Under the pieces are notes generated by a model. That model did not search any database, had not been told where the DNA came from, and saw only the letters and a list, made by a program, of their open reading frames with translations. From NCBI GenBank assembly GCA_963745945.1, contig CAVUZG010000004.1, positions 620,001-684,000 of the forward strand: a stretch of 64,000 nt of DNA, given 5' to 3'. The translations under genes and the position numbers were made by a program. Shown piece by piece: positions 34,360 to 42,330 of the stretch (positions are counted from its first letter, which is position 1; each line of letters opens with the position of its first letter). Origin of the DNA: DATFVA01 sp963745945 (GTDB lineage: Bacteria > Bacteroidota > Ignavibacteria > Ignavibacteriales > Ignavibacteriaceae).

Positions 34360-35551
34360 TATTTTTTCTTGAATTAATATTTACACTGCCGTCAGCAAAA
34401 ACTATTTCAGTATTTATATCCGGATTAAACCTGGCACTTCTGATTACATATTTATTATCCTGCTTCACAAGTGTAAAGCCTCTGTTCAATATTCGATGAA
34501 CATTATTAGATTCAATAATCGCGGTAAGAAGTGAAACTCTGTTGTTATGTAATAATATTCTGCGATCGGTTTTTTGAAGCACTTTATAAAGAAGGTTATC
34601 AACTAACTGTGACTTATTTCTGATTAAATCTATCGGAACCCTAAACCCATACGAATTGATTATTGAATTAAGTTTTTTTCCTAACGTCCGGCAATATTCG
34701 TTAATTTTTAATGTAGAATTATAGGAAAAATCGTTTATAAAGGCAAAAATTTCATTTTTATCGGGAGTAGCAATTTCCATAGCTGCTGAGGGAGTAGGAG
34801 CTCTTAAATCTGCTACAAAATCTGCGATCGTAAAATCTACCTCATGACCCACTCCACTTATTACAGGGATTCTAGAATTATAAACAGCACGGGCTACTAT
34901 TTCTTCATTAAAAGACCAAAGATCTTCAATTGATCCGCCGCCGCGCGAAATAATTATAACATCAATATCCTTTAATTCGTTCAATTGTTTTATACTTTGA
35001 GCAATATTTTCTGCTGCCCCGCTCCCCTGAACCCGTGAGGGAGCAATAACAAGTTCTGCCAGGGGATAACGTCTTTTAGCGACACTTATCATATCTTTAA
35101 AAGCAGCACCATCAATGGCTGTAACAATTCCTATTTTCTTTGGAAAAGAAGGTATAGTTTTTTTATGCTCCGGATTAAACAATCCTTCTTTGCTGAGCTT
35201 TTGCTTCAGCATTTCAAAGGCTGCCTGCAGTTCTCCTATTCCAGCCGGTTTCATGGAACGAACATCAATCTGGTAATTCCCTCTGGGCGGATATACGGAA
35301 AGTTTTCCATTCACAATTATTTTCATCCCGTCCTGCGGGGTAAAAAAAACATAACTGTTTAAACCTTTCCACATCGTGCAGCTGATTAAAGCATCAGAAT
35401 CTTTCAGATTAAAATACCAATGTCCTGATACATGAGCTTTAAAGTTAGACAATTCCCCGATGACAGATAGCTCTGAAAACTCTTCTTCAAGAGTTGACTT
35501 GATTTGTCTTGTTATTTCTGAAACTGTGAGAAGTTTAGTATTAGAAGCCAT
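34343..35551 (-). CDS. xseA: Exodeoxyribonuclease VII large subunit
   Basis: This 402-residue catalytic subunit has an N-terminal OB fold (LSVIGELSNFKAHVSGHWYFNLKD), the catalytic region with RGGGSIEDLWSFNEE and the GVGHEVDFTIADFVADLRAPTPSAAME signature, and a C-terminal helical region. It degrades single-stranded DNA from both ends. It lies 12 bases after the upstream TonB receptor gene, on the same strand. Confidence 0.95.
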   Translation of the reverse strand: MASNTKLLTVSEITRQIKSTLEEEFSELSVIGELSNFKAHVSGHWYFNLKDSDALISCTMWKGLNSYVFFTPQDGMKIIVNGKLSVYPPRGNYQIDVRSMKPAGIGELQAAFEMLKQKLSKEGLFNPEHKKTIPSFPKKIGIVTAIDGAAFKDMISVAKRRYPLAELVIAPSRVQGSGAAENIAQSIKQLNELKDIDVIIISRGGGSIEDLWSFNEEIVARAVYNSRIPVISGVGHEVDFTIADFVADLRAPTPSAAMEIATPDKNEIFAFINDFSYNSTLKINEYCRTLGKKLNSIINSYGFRVPIDLIRNKSQLVDNLLYKVLQKTDRRILLHNNRVSLLTAIIESNNVHRILNRGFTLVKQDNKYVIRSARFNPDINTEIVFADGSVNINSRKNNGKKK

Positions 35552-35563
35552 ATTAAAAATTAG

Positions 35564-38089
35564 TTAAAATTTTACGCTAAAACCAAATGTAGGAATTATA
35601 GGAAACATTGTACTAGCATCCCGACCCAAGGTCAAATCATTATTAATATAATAATCATATCCAATAACATTTGATCTGTTGTATGCATTTATAACATCAA
35701 GATAAAAAGCCCAATCCAGATTCCAGAAATTTGTAACAGCAGTAAACCTTACGTCAAGCCTGTGATAAGCGGGTTTCCTGGCATTTAATCTTTGATTATT
35801 ATAATCTACATCATAAATTACTTCTCCGTTTCCGGTACCAAAAAATGGTTTTCTTGTAGCAATCTCAGGTGTGTCCGGAATGCCGTCCCCGTTAGTATCA
35901 ACCAGGATAATTCTTGGTTTTACTCCAGCAGGCTGACTAATAGGAAAACCGGAACCATACTGCCATCTTAACCCGAGATTCAGCCAGCTATTTAGTTGAT
36001 AATCCAGAACAATATTTACAGTATGCCTCTGATCGAAACGAAATGGTAAAGTAACGTTGTTTTCATTTCTATCCGCAACTGAATAGGAGTACGAAATCCA
36101 TCCGGAAAGCCTGTCATCGGGTGACAGATTTTTTTTTGCAAGAAAAAGTTCAACTCCGTAAGCATTACCATTAGCATTGTTTACGGGTATTTGTGTGAGT
36201 GAATCACCCTGCACGGTAACCGGTTGTGTCCAGCCGTCCGGGTATCTTAAATCCTTACCCGGAATCGGAGATGTTTTATATATTGAACCCGGTACTACTT
36301 TCTGAACTATCAGGTTGTTAAAATCTTTATAATATCCTTCAAGTTTTAAACTCCATTCAGAATTAAGCCAGCGTTCTATTCCTATTATATAGTGTGTGGC
36401 TTTTTCTGCTTTCAGATTTTTTGTGTAGACATCACTTAAATCATAAAGAACATTTTCATCCCTGAGTTTTTCATATCCCGGTGATTGATAATAAATACCC
36501 CAGACAGCTCTGATTGTTGTCAGATCATCCAATGCATAGGACATTGAAATTCTTGGTGCCAGATAAGCTTTACGGAGTATATCGTAGTAATCGAATCTTA
36601 CTCCCGGTTGAAAATAAAATTTTTTACTTATGGAAAAATTATTCTGCATAAAAGCATGATAGCGTTTATCATTTCTTATATCTTTAAGATTACTCAGAAC
36701 AGCTCTGAACTGCGGATTTGAAGAGAAGAATGCCCTTAGCTCAGGGTCAATATCAAATTGAAAGTCTATTATTGTTTTCAGAAAATCCACACCTGCACCC
36801 GCTTCAAAGATGTTATCTCCCCACAGATAAGTTACGTAATCATCTAATGCATATTTCTCAAAAGTAAAGTCTGTGTTGAATTTAAAATTCAGAAGATACG
36901 GAGCCAAAGTATCTGCTAATATATTTTTAAAATTTTCCCTGTTTAATGAAGGATCGAGAACTTCCGAATTAAAATCTGCTATACCATTGTTAGTGTAATA
37001 AGAACCTACAACTTTATTAAGAAATTTTGTATTGGGTGTAAAATGCCATGCGACGCTTCCAACATTATTCAAAGTAACATTTGATACGCCGATACTGTCA
37101 GCAGTTTTCCTTTGCTTTGCGCTAACAATATCAACACCGTCCCGTGAATAAATTCCATTAATTAAAATTTTATTTCCGTTATAGGGTCCGATTGCAATTT
37201 TAGTCTGAAAATCATAAAAATTAGGGAAGTTAACATTCTGATCAACAAGACCTGCATTTTTTACAAATGGCTCGATGATCAGATCATAATAAGTTCTTCG
37301 GGAATTGAACATCCAGCTTCCTTTGAGGCTGAATGGATTTTTTCCTTCAAGAACCAGGTTTGCATCAATTATTGACGCATTGAGACTTCCGGATAAATTT
37401 TTGGTGTCATTTCCCTCTTTGTTTGTAACATCAAGAACGGCAGAAAGCCGATCACCATAACGTGCAGGAAAACCACCTGTAATAAGATTTACATTTTCCA
37501 CAGCATCAGGATTGAACATACTTATCACGCCGTACAATCTGTACGGATTAAAAATCTCTACGTCATCCATAATAATCAGGTTCTGATCCGGACCGCTACC
37601 CCTGATAACTAGCTGTGATGAAAAATCATTTGGGGCCAGAACTCCCGGAAGTGATTGCAATGTTCTTAAAACATCTTCCCCTGCTCCGGGTAAAACCTTT
37701 GCACTCCTTGGATTGAGATCTATCAGGCTGGTTCTTGTATCCCTCTGTTCCTGTTTTCTCATTCCTGTAACATTGACTTCACCAACTTCAATTATCGTTA
37801 CATTCAATTCAACATTAATTTCAATGGTTTTGCCCGGATAAATATTAACTTCTTTTGTAACTGTTTTATATCCAACTGAGCTGTACCTGATAACCTGTTT
37901 GCCCTCCGGAATTCCTTTTAAGAAGTATTTACCTTCTTCATTCGTAACGGTTCCGATGCCGCTGTTGAGCACGAGGATATTTACAGAGGGAACCGGATTA
38001 TTTCCATCAGTTACTTTGCCGGTAAGATTTCCGGTTTGAGCAAAGAGAAATTTTGTAGCAATTACTATAATAATTAATGCGTTTTTCAT
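35564..38089 (-). CDS. TonB-dependent receptor with carboxypeptidase-regulatory-like domain
   Basis: This 841-residue outer-membrane receptor has a signal peptide (residues 1-18, FLFAQ), a CarboxypepD_reg domain at about 20-105 (GNLTGKVTDGNNPVPSVNILV) and a plug domain with LQSLPGVLAPNDFSSQLVIRG and GGFPARYGDRLSAVLDV. The long barrel ends in IPTFGFSVKF, with the terminal Phe expected for Bam insertion. The ligand is unknown. No DUF4249 partner follows; instead xseA begins 12 bases later, so transcription of the repair genes may depend on read-through from this receptor gene or on an internal promoter. Confidence 0.9.
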   Translation of the reverse strand: MKNALIIIVIATKFLFAQTGNLTGKVTDGNNPVPSVNILVLNSGIGTVTNEEGKYFLKGIPEGKQVIRYSSVGYKTVTKEVNIYPGKTIEINVELNVTIIEVGEVNVTGMRKQEQRDTRTSLIDLNPRSAKVLPGAGEDVLRTLQSLPGVLAPNDFSSQLVIRGSGPDQNLIIMDDVEIFNPYRLYGVISMFNPDAVENVNLITGGFPARYGDRLSAVLDVTNKEGNDTKNLSGSLNASIIDANLVLEGKNPFSLKGSWMFNSRRTYYDLIIEPFVKNAGLVDQNVNFPNFYDFQTKIAIGPYNGNKILINGIYSRDGVDIVSAKQRKTADSIGVSNVTLNNVGSVAWHFTPNTKFLNKVVGSYYTNNGIADFNSEVLDPSLNRENFKNILADTLAPYLLNFKFNTDFTFEKYALDDYVTYLWGDNIFEAGAGVDFLKTIIDFQFDIDPELRAFFSSNPQFRAVLSNLKDIRNDKRYHAFMQNNFSISKKFYFQPGVRFDYYDILRKAYLAPRISMSYALDDLTTIRAVWGIYYQSPGYEKLRDENVLYDLSDVYTKNLKAEKATHYIIGIERWLNSEWSLKLEGYYKDFNNLIVQKVVPGSIYKTSPIPGKDLRYPDGWTQPVTVQGDSLTQIPVNNANGNAYGVELFLAKKNLSPDDRLSGWISYSYSVADRNENNVTLPFRFDQRHTVNIVLDYQLNSWLNLGLRWQYGSGFPISQPAGVKPRIILVDTNGDGIPDTPEIATRKPFFGTGNGEVIYDVDYNNQRLNARKPAYHRLDVRFTAVTNFWNLDWAFYLDVINAYNRSNVIGYDYYINNDLTLGRDASTMFPIIPTFGFSVKF

Positions 38090-38218
38090 TTAGGAATGTT
38101 TAATTGTTGAATATTAAACAAAAAGGCAATCGTATACGTTCCTTAACCAGGAAATAAATCTAAATAAATTAATTCCGAATAAAAGTGCAGTTATTCTGAA
38201 ATGATCTTCCCAAAATGA

Positions 38219-39049
38219 TTACAGATACAAGGAGAAGAAACTTGAGTACAGTCCGATTGAAAATTCGTGAAACTCGCTGCCGGCTTCACCAGGTTTTGCG
38301 TTAAAACGATACCTTGCATAAAGGGTAAATGTATTTATAATCCTGAATAGTCCTACTGAGAGTTCAGGAGAAATTCCATTGAACCCTTTAAAGTTTGTAA
38401 ACCCATTAATTCCGGGGGCAATATATTCTATTCCCGGCAGTGGAATAATATGTTTGTAACCTACCCGAAAGAAATTTTTTACCGGGGAATTGAAAATATG
38501 AGAGTATTCAAGAGAGAAATATCCCATCGGGTACCTGTACCCTTTTCCTCTTATGGATAGGAACGGAATCTCTTTTGTCAGACTGAAATAATCTTCGGTT
38601 TTTTCTTTAACATAAGCCGGGGAGGGTAATCCAAAAACAGCAGCTCCGAATAAGCAGAGAAGCAGGAAGTTTGAGCCGCCTTCAACTTTTTGTTCTTCAG
38701 GAAGTTCAAACTCATATTTTTCGCTAGAAAATTTATGACCGAGTGAGTCTTCCACAAGAATTACAAACGAAACATTTTTTTCATTAAAACTAAGATCAGA
38801 AATATCAATATTAATTTTATGTGATTCACTCAGTTCAGTGGAAACATCATATACATAACTGTTTTCTATTACCACTTTAGATTTTGCAGGAGCGCTTGTA
38901 AAAAAAGATAGCATAAATGTATGTGGTACTTCCGGGGTAACATATGAATCTATCAGGTAAACTTCTACTGAATCAGATTCATCCTGTGCATTTATAATAA
39001 TGGAAAATAAAAAAACTATGGGAAGTAAAAACAGAAACCTCATCTTCAT
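38219..39049 (-). CDS. Secreted hypothetical protein, possible outer-membrane barrel
   Basis: The frame opens at 39064, but the ATG at 39049 has an AGGAAA box and starts a clean signal peptide (MKMRFLFLLPIVFLFSIIINAQ), so I use it (276 residues). A beta-rich N-terminal domain follows. A hydrophobic segment is near residue 130 (NFLLLCLFGAAVFGLP). The C-terminal half has alternating strands ending in FSLYL, suggestive of a small barrel. I do not recognise the family. It is upstream of the TonB receptor on the same strand with 129 bases between. Confidence 0.55.
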   Translation of the reverse strand: MKMRFLFLLPIVFLFSIIINAQDESDSVEVYLIDSYVTPEVPHTFMLSFFTSAPAKSKVVIENSYVYDVSTELSESHKINIDISDLSFNEKNVSFVILVEDSLGHKFSSEKYEFELPEEQKVEGGSNFLLLCLFGAAVFGLPSPAYVKEKTEDYFSLTKEIPFLSIRGKGYRYPMGYFSLEYSHIFNSPVKNFFRVGYKHIIPLPGIEYIAPGINGFTNFKGFNGISPELSVGLFRIINTFTLYARYRFNAKPGEAGSEFHEFSIGLYSSFFSLYL

Positions 39050-39095
39050 AAATTTTTCCTGCATAAAGATTTAATTGATTTGCTAAAATAAATAA

Positions 39096-39132
39096 AAAGG
39101 TCACTCAATTAAAATTCAATTAAGTGACCTTT
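39096..39132 (-). terminator. Terminator after the Cys/Met PLP enzyme gene
   Basis: 15-base arms (39096-39110 and 39118-39132) pair with one G-U-type mismatch around a 7-base loop. On the minus strand the stem is followed by TTATTT. It ends the transcript of the gene at 39159. Confidence 0.8.
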
Positions 39133-39158
39133 AAATAAGACACAGGAATTGAGAATAA

Positions 39159-40487
39159 CTAAACCTGACTTAAACATTCATCCAGATCCGAAAGTACATC
39201 ATTAGTGCTTTCGAGTCCCAGGGCAATTCTAATTCCGCCCGGATCGATTCCGTATTCAATCAATTTATCCGCTGCAATCATTGAGTGAGTCATAGAAGCC
39301 GGATGTTCAATTAAGGTTCTTGTATGTCCAAGACTTACTGCAAGCGTCATCGTGTAGGCATGCTCAGCTGCATAGTTCATGAATTTCCTGCCGTTCTCTT
39401 TGCATTCAGCCGGATTTGAACCTTTTAATACAAAATACAGAAGACTTCCCGGAGTAAAGTTTCCCTCATAATCTTTCATCTGTTTTTTTGCCACTTCATA
39501 ATATTTGTAATTTGGAAGCCCCGGATAATTTACAAATTCTATTTTGGGATGAACATTAAGATATTCGGCAACTCTCATTGCAGACTTCATTTGCTGCCTG
39601 ATTCTAACCGGTAAAGTTGGTAACCCGTAAGTTGTAATAGTCCAGGCAGTCTTATTATTCAGTACAGCACCAAAATCTTTCCTGTAAAGAAGGAGCATAT
39701 CCTTGTATTTATTTTTTCCGATAACAACTCCACCCATATCAGTTCCAAAACCGCCGATACCTTTTGTTAATGAATGAACCGTGAAGTTTGCTCCCAGTTC
39801 AATTGGTCTCTGGCAAAATGGAGTTGCAAAAGTATTATCTACAACGATCTTAATTCGGTCTGCTTCTTCCCGGTCAGTATTAATTACATCAATAAGTTTT
39901 CTTAATTCGGCAATATCAATTATATCAAGATTAGGATTTGCGGGTGACTCAAGATAAACAACCTTAGTTTGAGGTGTAACAAAATTTAATAGATTTTCGG
40001 GCACTGTTAAATCTACAAGTATAGTTTTAATATTATATCTTGGAAGCCAGTTTGTGAAGAGTGAATAAGTGCAACCGTATAAAGTTTTATGTGAAATTAT
40101 CTCGTCGCCGGCTTTGGTAAGCATTCCTATAATTCCTGATATTGCTCCCATTCCTGTGGAAAAAGTAACTGCCATTTCTCCGCGTTCTGCATAAGCAAGA
40201 TTTTCTTCAAGAATATCTTTGTTTGGTTCGCCAAGCCTGTCGTAAATATAAATAGGCATCGGGTCTTCACCGGTTACAGGTGAGTTAGCAAATTCCTGGA
40301 AACCTTCTGCTCCCCTTTCCACTGAATCCAGGCGATAAATTACAGAAGAAGTTATTGGTGGTAAAACGTGATGTGTATAATCCCATTTTTTAGTAAAGTT
40401 TTTTCCGTAAATAAGATGAGTATCCATTGAATATTTGGTATCATCAACAAAGTTCATTTCCGGATTGGTTTTTTCGTTGGTCTTCAT
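39159..40487 (-). CDS. Cys/Met metabolism PLP-dependent enzyme (methionine gamma-lyase-like)
   Basis: This 442-residue PLP enzyme of the transsulfuration family has the PLP lysine at about K242 in VHSLTKGIGGFG and an IVVDNTF strand holding the pyridine-binding Asp. The family contains cystathionine lyases and synthases, O-acyl-homoserine sulfhydrylases and methionine gamma-lyase; the long form fits the last two best, but the reaction is not certain. I use the ATG at 40487, which has GGGGAG upstream, not the TTG at 40526. A related gene lies 145 bases upstream on the same strand. Confidence 0.83.
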   Translation of the reverse strand: MKTNEKTNPEMNFVDDTKYSMDTHLIYGKNFTKKWDYTHHVLPPITSSVIYRLDSVERGAEGFQEFANSPVTGEDPMPIYIYDRLGEPNKDILEENLAYAERGEMAVTFSTGMGAISGIIGMLTKAGDEIISHKTLYGCTYSLFTNWLPRYNIKTILVDLTVPENLLNFVTPQTKVVYLESPANPNLDIIDIAELRKLIDVINTDREEADRIKIVVDNTFATPFCQRPIELGANFTVHSLTKGIGGFGTDMGGVVIGKNKYKDMLLLYRKDFGAVLNNKTAWTITTYGLPTLPVRIRQQMKSAMRVAEYLNVHPKIEFVNYPGLPNYKYYEVAKKQMKDYEGNFTPGSLLYFVLKGSNPAECKENGRKFMNYAAEHAYTMTLAVSLGHTRTLIEHPASMTHSMIAADKLIEYGIDPGGIRIALGLESTNDVLSDLDECLSQV

Positions 40488-40573
40488 ATCTACTCCCCGT
40501 CTAATTAATAAATAGTACTTTATCAAAAATAAGGAGAATAAAAACGAAACGGAATGAAGAAATACAGGGATAG

Positions 40574-40629
40574 GAAGATTGGAATGATGGAATTGATTAT
40601 TCTTTCAATACTCCACTATTCCATCATTC
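40574..40629. repeat. Inverted octamer arrays without a gene (empty S23-like site)
   Basis: Plus strand 40574-40597 holds three 8-base units led by GAA (GAAGATTG, GAATGATG, GAATTGAT). The minus strand at 40629-40606 holds three more (GAATGATG, GAATAGTG, GAGTATTG). Only 8 bases separate them. Arms 40581-40593 and 40618-40630 match at 12 of 13 positions. No T run follows, so it does not look like a terminator. The layout copies the repeats around the two S23 genes. Confidence 0.55.
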
Positions 40630-40632
40630 TAC

Positions 40633-41766
40633 TCATTTCATAGCTTGCTCTAAATCTTCAATTAAATCTTCTATATCTTCAATCCCAACAGAGAAACGCA
40701 CAAGGCTGTCGGTTAATCCCATTGCTTCCCTGTCTTTTTGGGGAACTGCTGCGTGAGTCATACTTGCAGGATGACTGATTAAACTTTCTACTCCGCCAAG
40801 ACTTTCGCCGAGAGTAAAAATCTTAACATTCTTTAATATCTTTTTCGCAGTTTCAACATCTCCGAAATCTGCAGAAATCATTCCGCCGAATCCCTTCATT
40901 TGCTTCTTTGCAAGTTCATGCTGCGGATGTGAAGTTAATCCCGGGTAATAAATCTTTTTGCAGTAACCACTTTTTTCAAGATGATTTGCAAAAGCGATTG
41001 CATTAGAATTATGTCTTTCCATTCTCACTGCGAGTGTTTTTGTTGAACGAAGAATGAGCCAGCAATCAAATGGTGAAGGAACTGCACCGATTGCATTCTG
41101 AGTGTATCTCAATCGTTCGTGGATTTTTTCATCGCTTGTTACAAGAATTCCTCCGATAACATCACTGTGCCCATTTAAATATTTTGTCTGGCTGTGAAGG
41201 ACAATTGTTGCACCGAGAGTGAGAGGATTTTGGAAATACGGACTCATAAACGTGTTATCAACAATGCAGATTAAATTATTTTTTTTGCAGATATCTGCCG
41301 TTCCTTTTATATCTGTTAAGTTTAACATCGGGTTTGTAGGAGTTTCAATGTAAACCATTTTTGTATTTTCTTTAATTGCATTCTCAATATTTTTTAAGTC
41401 CGAAGTATTAACCCAGGAAAAATCCAGTCCGAAATCTTTCATAATCAATTCAAACAAGCGATAAGTTCCGCCGTAAACATTATGCGAAACGACTATATGA
41501 TCCCCTGCTTTTACAAGGGTTGTTAAAGCCTGTGTAGCCGCAAGTCCCGAGGAAAATGCAATTCCGTATTTTCCTTTTTCAAGTGTGGCAACATTTGCTT
41601 CAAGAGACTGTCTTGTTAAGTTATGAGTTCTGCCGTATTCAAATCCTTTATTCTTTCCAAGCTCTTCCTGTGCATAAGTAGAAGTTTGATAAATCGGAGT
41701 TATTACTGCACCGGTTACAGGATCAGGAGTTTGTCCTGCGTGAATAGCATCTGTTGAAAAACCCAT
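40633..41766 (-). CDS. Cystathionine gamma-synthase/lyase family PLP enzyme
   Basis: This 377-residue PLP enzyme has the active lysine K195 in LHSQTKYLNGHSDV, the pyridine-ring Asp D170 in CIVDNTF, and the C-terminal SLGGVESLISHPASMTH signature. Length and motifs fit cystathionine gamma-synthase (MetB) or gamma-lyase; sequence alone does not separate them. A cystathionine beta-synthase lies upstream on the same strand, so a reverse transsulfuration route (homocysteine to cysteine) with a gamma-lyase here is plausible. The 120 bases upstream and the next 440 are taken up by a broken S23 cassette. Confidence 0.88.
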   Translation of the reverse strand: MGFSTDAIHAGQTPDPVTGAVITPIYQTSTYAQEELGKNKGFEYGRTHNLTRQSLEANVATLEKGKYGIAFSSGLAATQALTTLVKAGDHIVVSHNVYGGTYRLFELIMKDFGLDFSWVNTSDLKNIENAIKENTKMVYIETPTNPMLNLTDIKGTADICKKNNLICIVDNTFMSPYFQNPLTLGATIVLHSQTKYLNGHSDVIGGILVTSDEKIHERLRYTQNAIGAVPSPFDCWLILRSTKTLAVRMERHNSNAIAFANHLEKSGYCKKIYYPGLTSHPQHELAKKQMKGFGGMISADFGDVETAKKILKNVKIFTLGESLGGVESLISHPASMTHAAVPQKDREAMGLTDSLVRFSVGIEDIEDLIEDLEQAMK

Positions 41767-41841
41767 CTTTAGTTCTTTCTATAAATTATGAATGATGAAT
41801 TACTCAATTAGTAATTCGATATTTATTATAGCGACATTTTT

Positions 41842-41883
41842 GAATATCGAACACTGAACAAGGAATTATGAATGATGAAGTAC
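41842..41883 (+). repeat. Heptamer array, 3' side of second S23 gene
   Basis: Six consecutive 7-base units, each beginning GAA (GAATATC, GAACACT, GAACAAG, GAATTAT, GAATGAT, GAAGTAC). The array ends two bases before the S23 stop codon. A further hairpin (arms 41797-41804 and 41810-41817) and GAATGAT/GAATTAC units lie to the left. Confidence 0.7.
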
Positions 41884-41885
41884 AT

Positions 41886-42272
41886 TTACAACTTAGATTT
41901 TATATTATTTCTTTTTGTTGTTTCAGTACTTTTTACAAAAATGGAGATTAATTCATTACACTCAGAAATTCCGTTTTCAATCAAATTTAACTTATCGGTT
42001 AAAGGCAATCTTTTGATTATTTTTAAAGCAACCATTGTTTCCCTTAATTCTTAAAGCAAAATTTTTAATTTATGGATAAAATCATTTCTTGATTCTGCGC
42101 TTTGTGCTTCACCATATTGCAAAGCTGGTGAAGTGCCTGATCTTACAAGTTGTCCTCCAATGTGAATAGCCGCCCTTGACTGAAAAAGATTTTCTGTAAT
42201 TTTAATTACGAGAACTGCAAATTCAATTAATCTGTCCTCAAGATCAAATTGTTTTTGTTGCTTTTTTAACAT
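41886..42272 (-). pseudogene. S23-type four-helix-bundle gene with an in-frame stop
   Basis: From the ATG at 42272 the frame reads QFDLEDRLIEFAVLV, then HIGGQLVRSGTSPALQYGEAQSAES, both family hallmarks. It stops at TAA (42051-42053) after HKLKILL. The same frame then continues with ELRETMVALKIIKRLPL to a second stop at 41886. Relatives have a residue, usually Lys, at this position (KELRET), so one substitution AAA to TAA would explain the break. The complete protein would be 128 residues. It is a different subtype from the S23 gene in the nuo operon. Function is unknown. The gene is bracketed by inverted heptamer arrays. Confidence 0.82.
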
Positions 42273-42288
42273 AAACTAAAAATGAAAT

Positions 42289-42330
42289 TCATTTCCATAT
42301 TCGATATTCCCTGTTCGATATTCATTATTC
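42289..42330 (-). repeat. Heptamer array, 5' side of second S23 gene (inverted)
   Basis: Read on the minus strand: six 7-base units led by GAA (GAATAAT, GAATATC, GAACAGG, GAATATC, GAATATG, GAAATGA). The array ends 16 bases before the ATG. TGAATATCGAACA occurs here (42312-42324, minus) and in the other array (41841-41853, plus), a perfect 13-base inverted repeat. It abuts the stop codon of the cystathionine beta-synthase gene. Confidence 0.7.

Noticed and set aside
41797..41817. Hairpin with 8-base arms as a terminator
   Set aside because: It has no T run on either strand and lies before a gene start; more likely part of the S23 cassette repeats.
41872..42054. Plus-strand frame of 60 codons
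   Set aside because: It is the antisense of the S23 pseudogene's last third.
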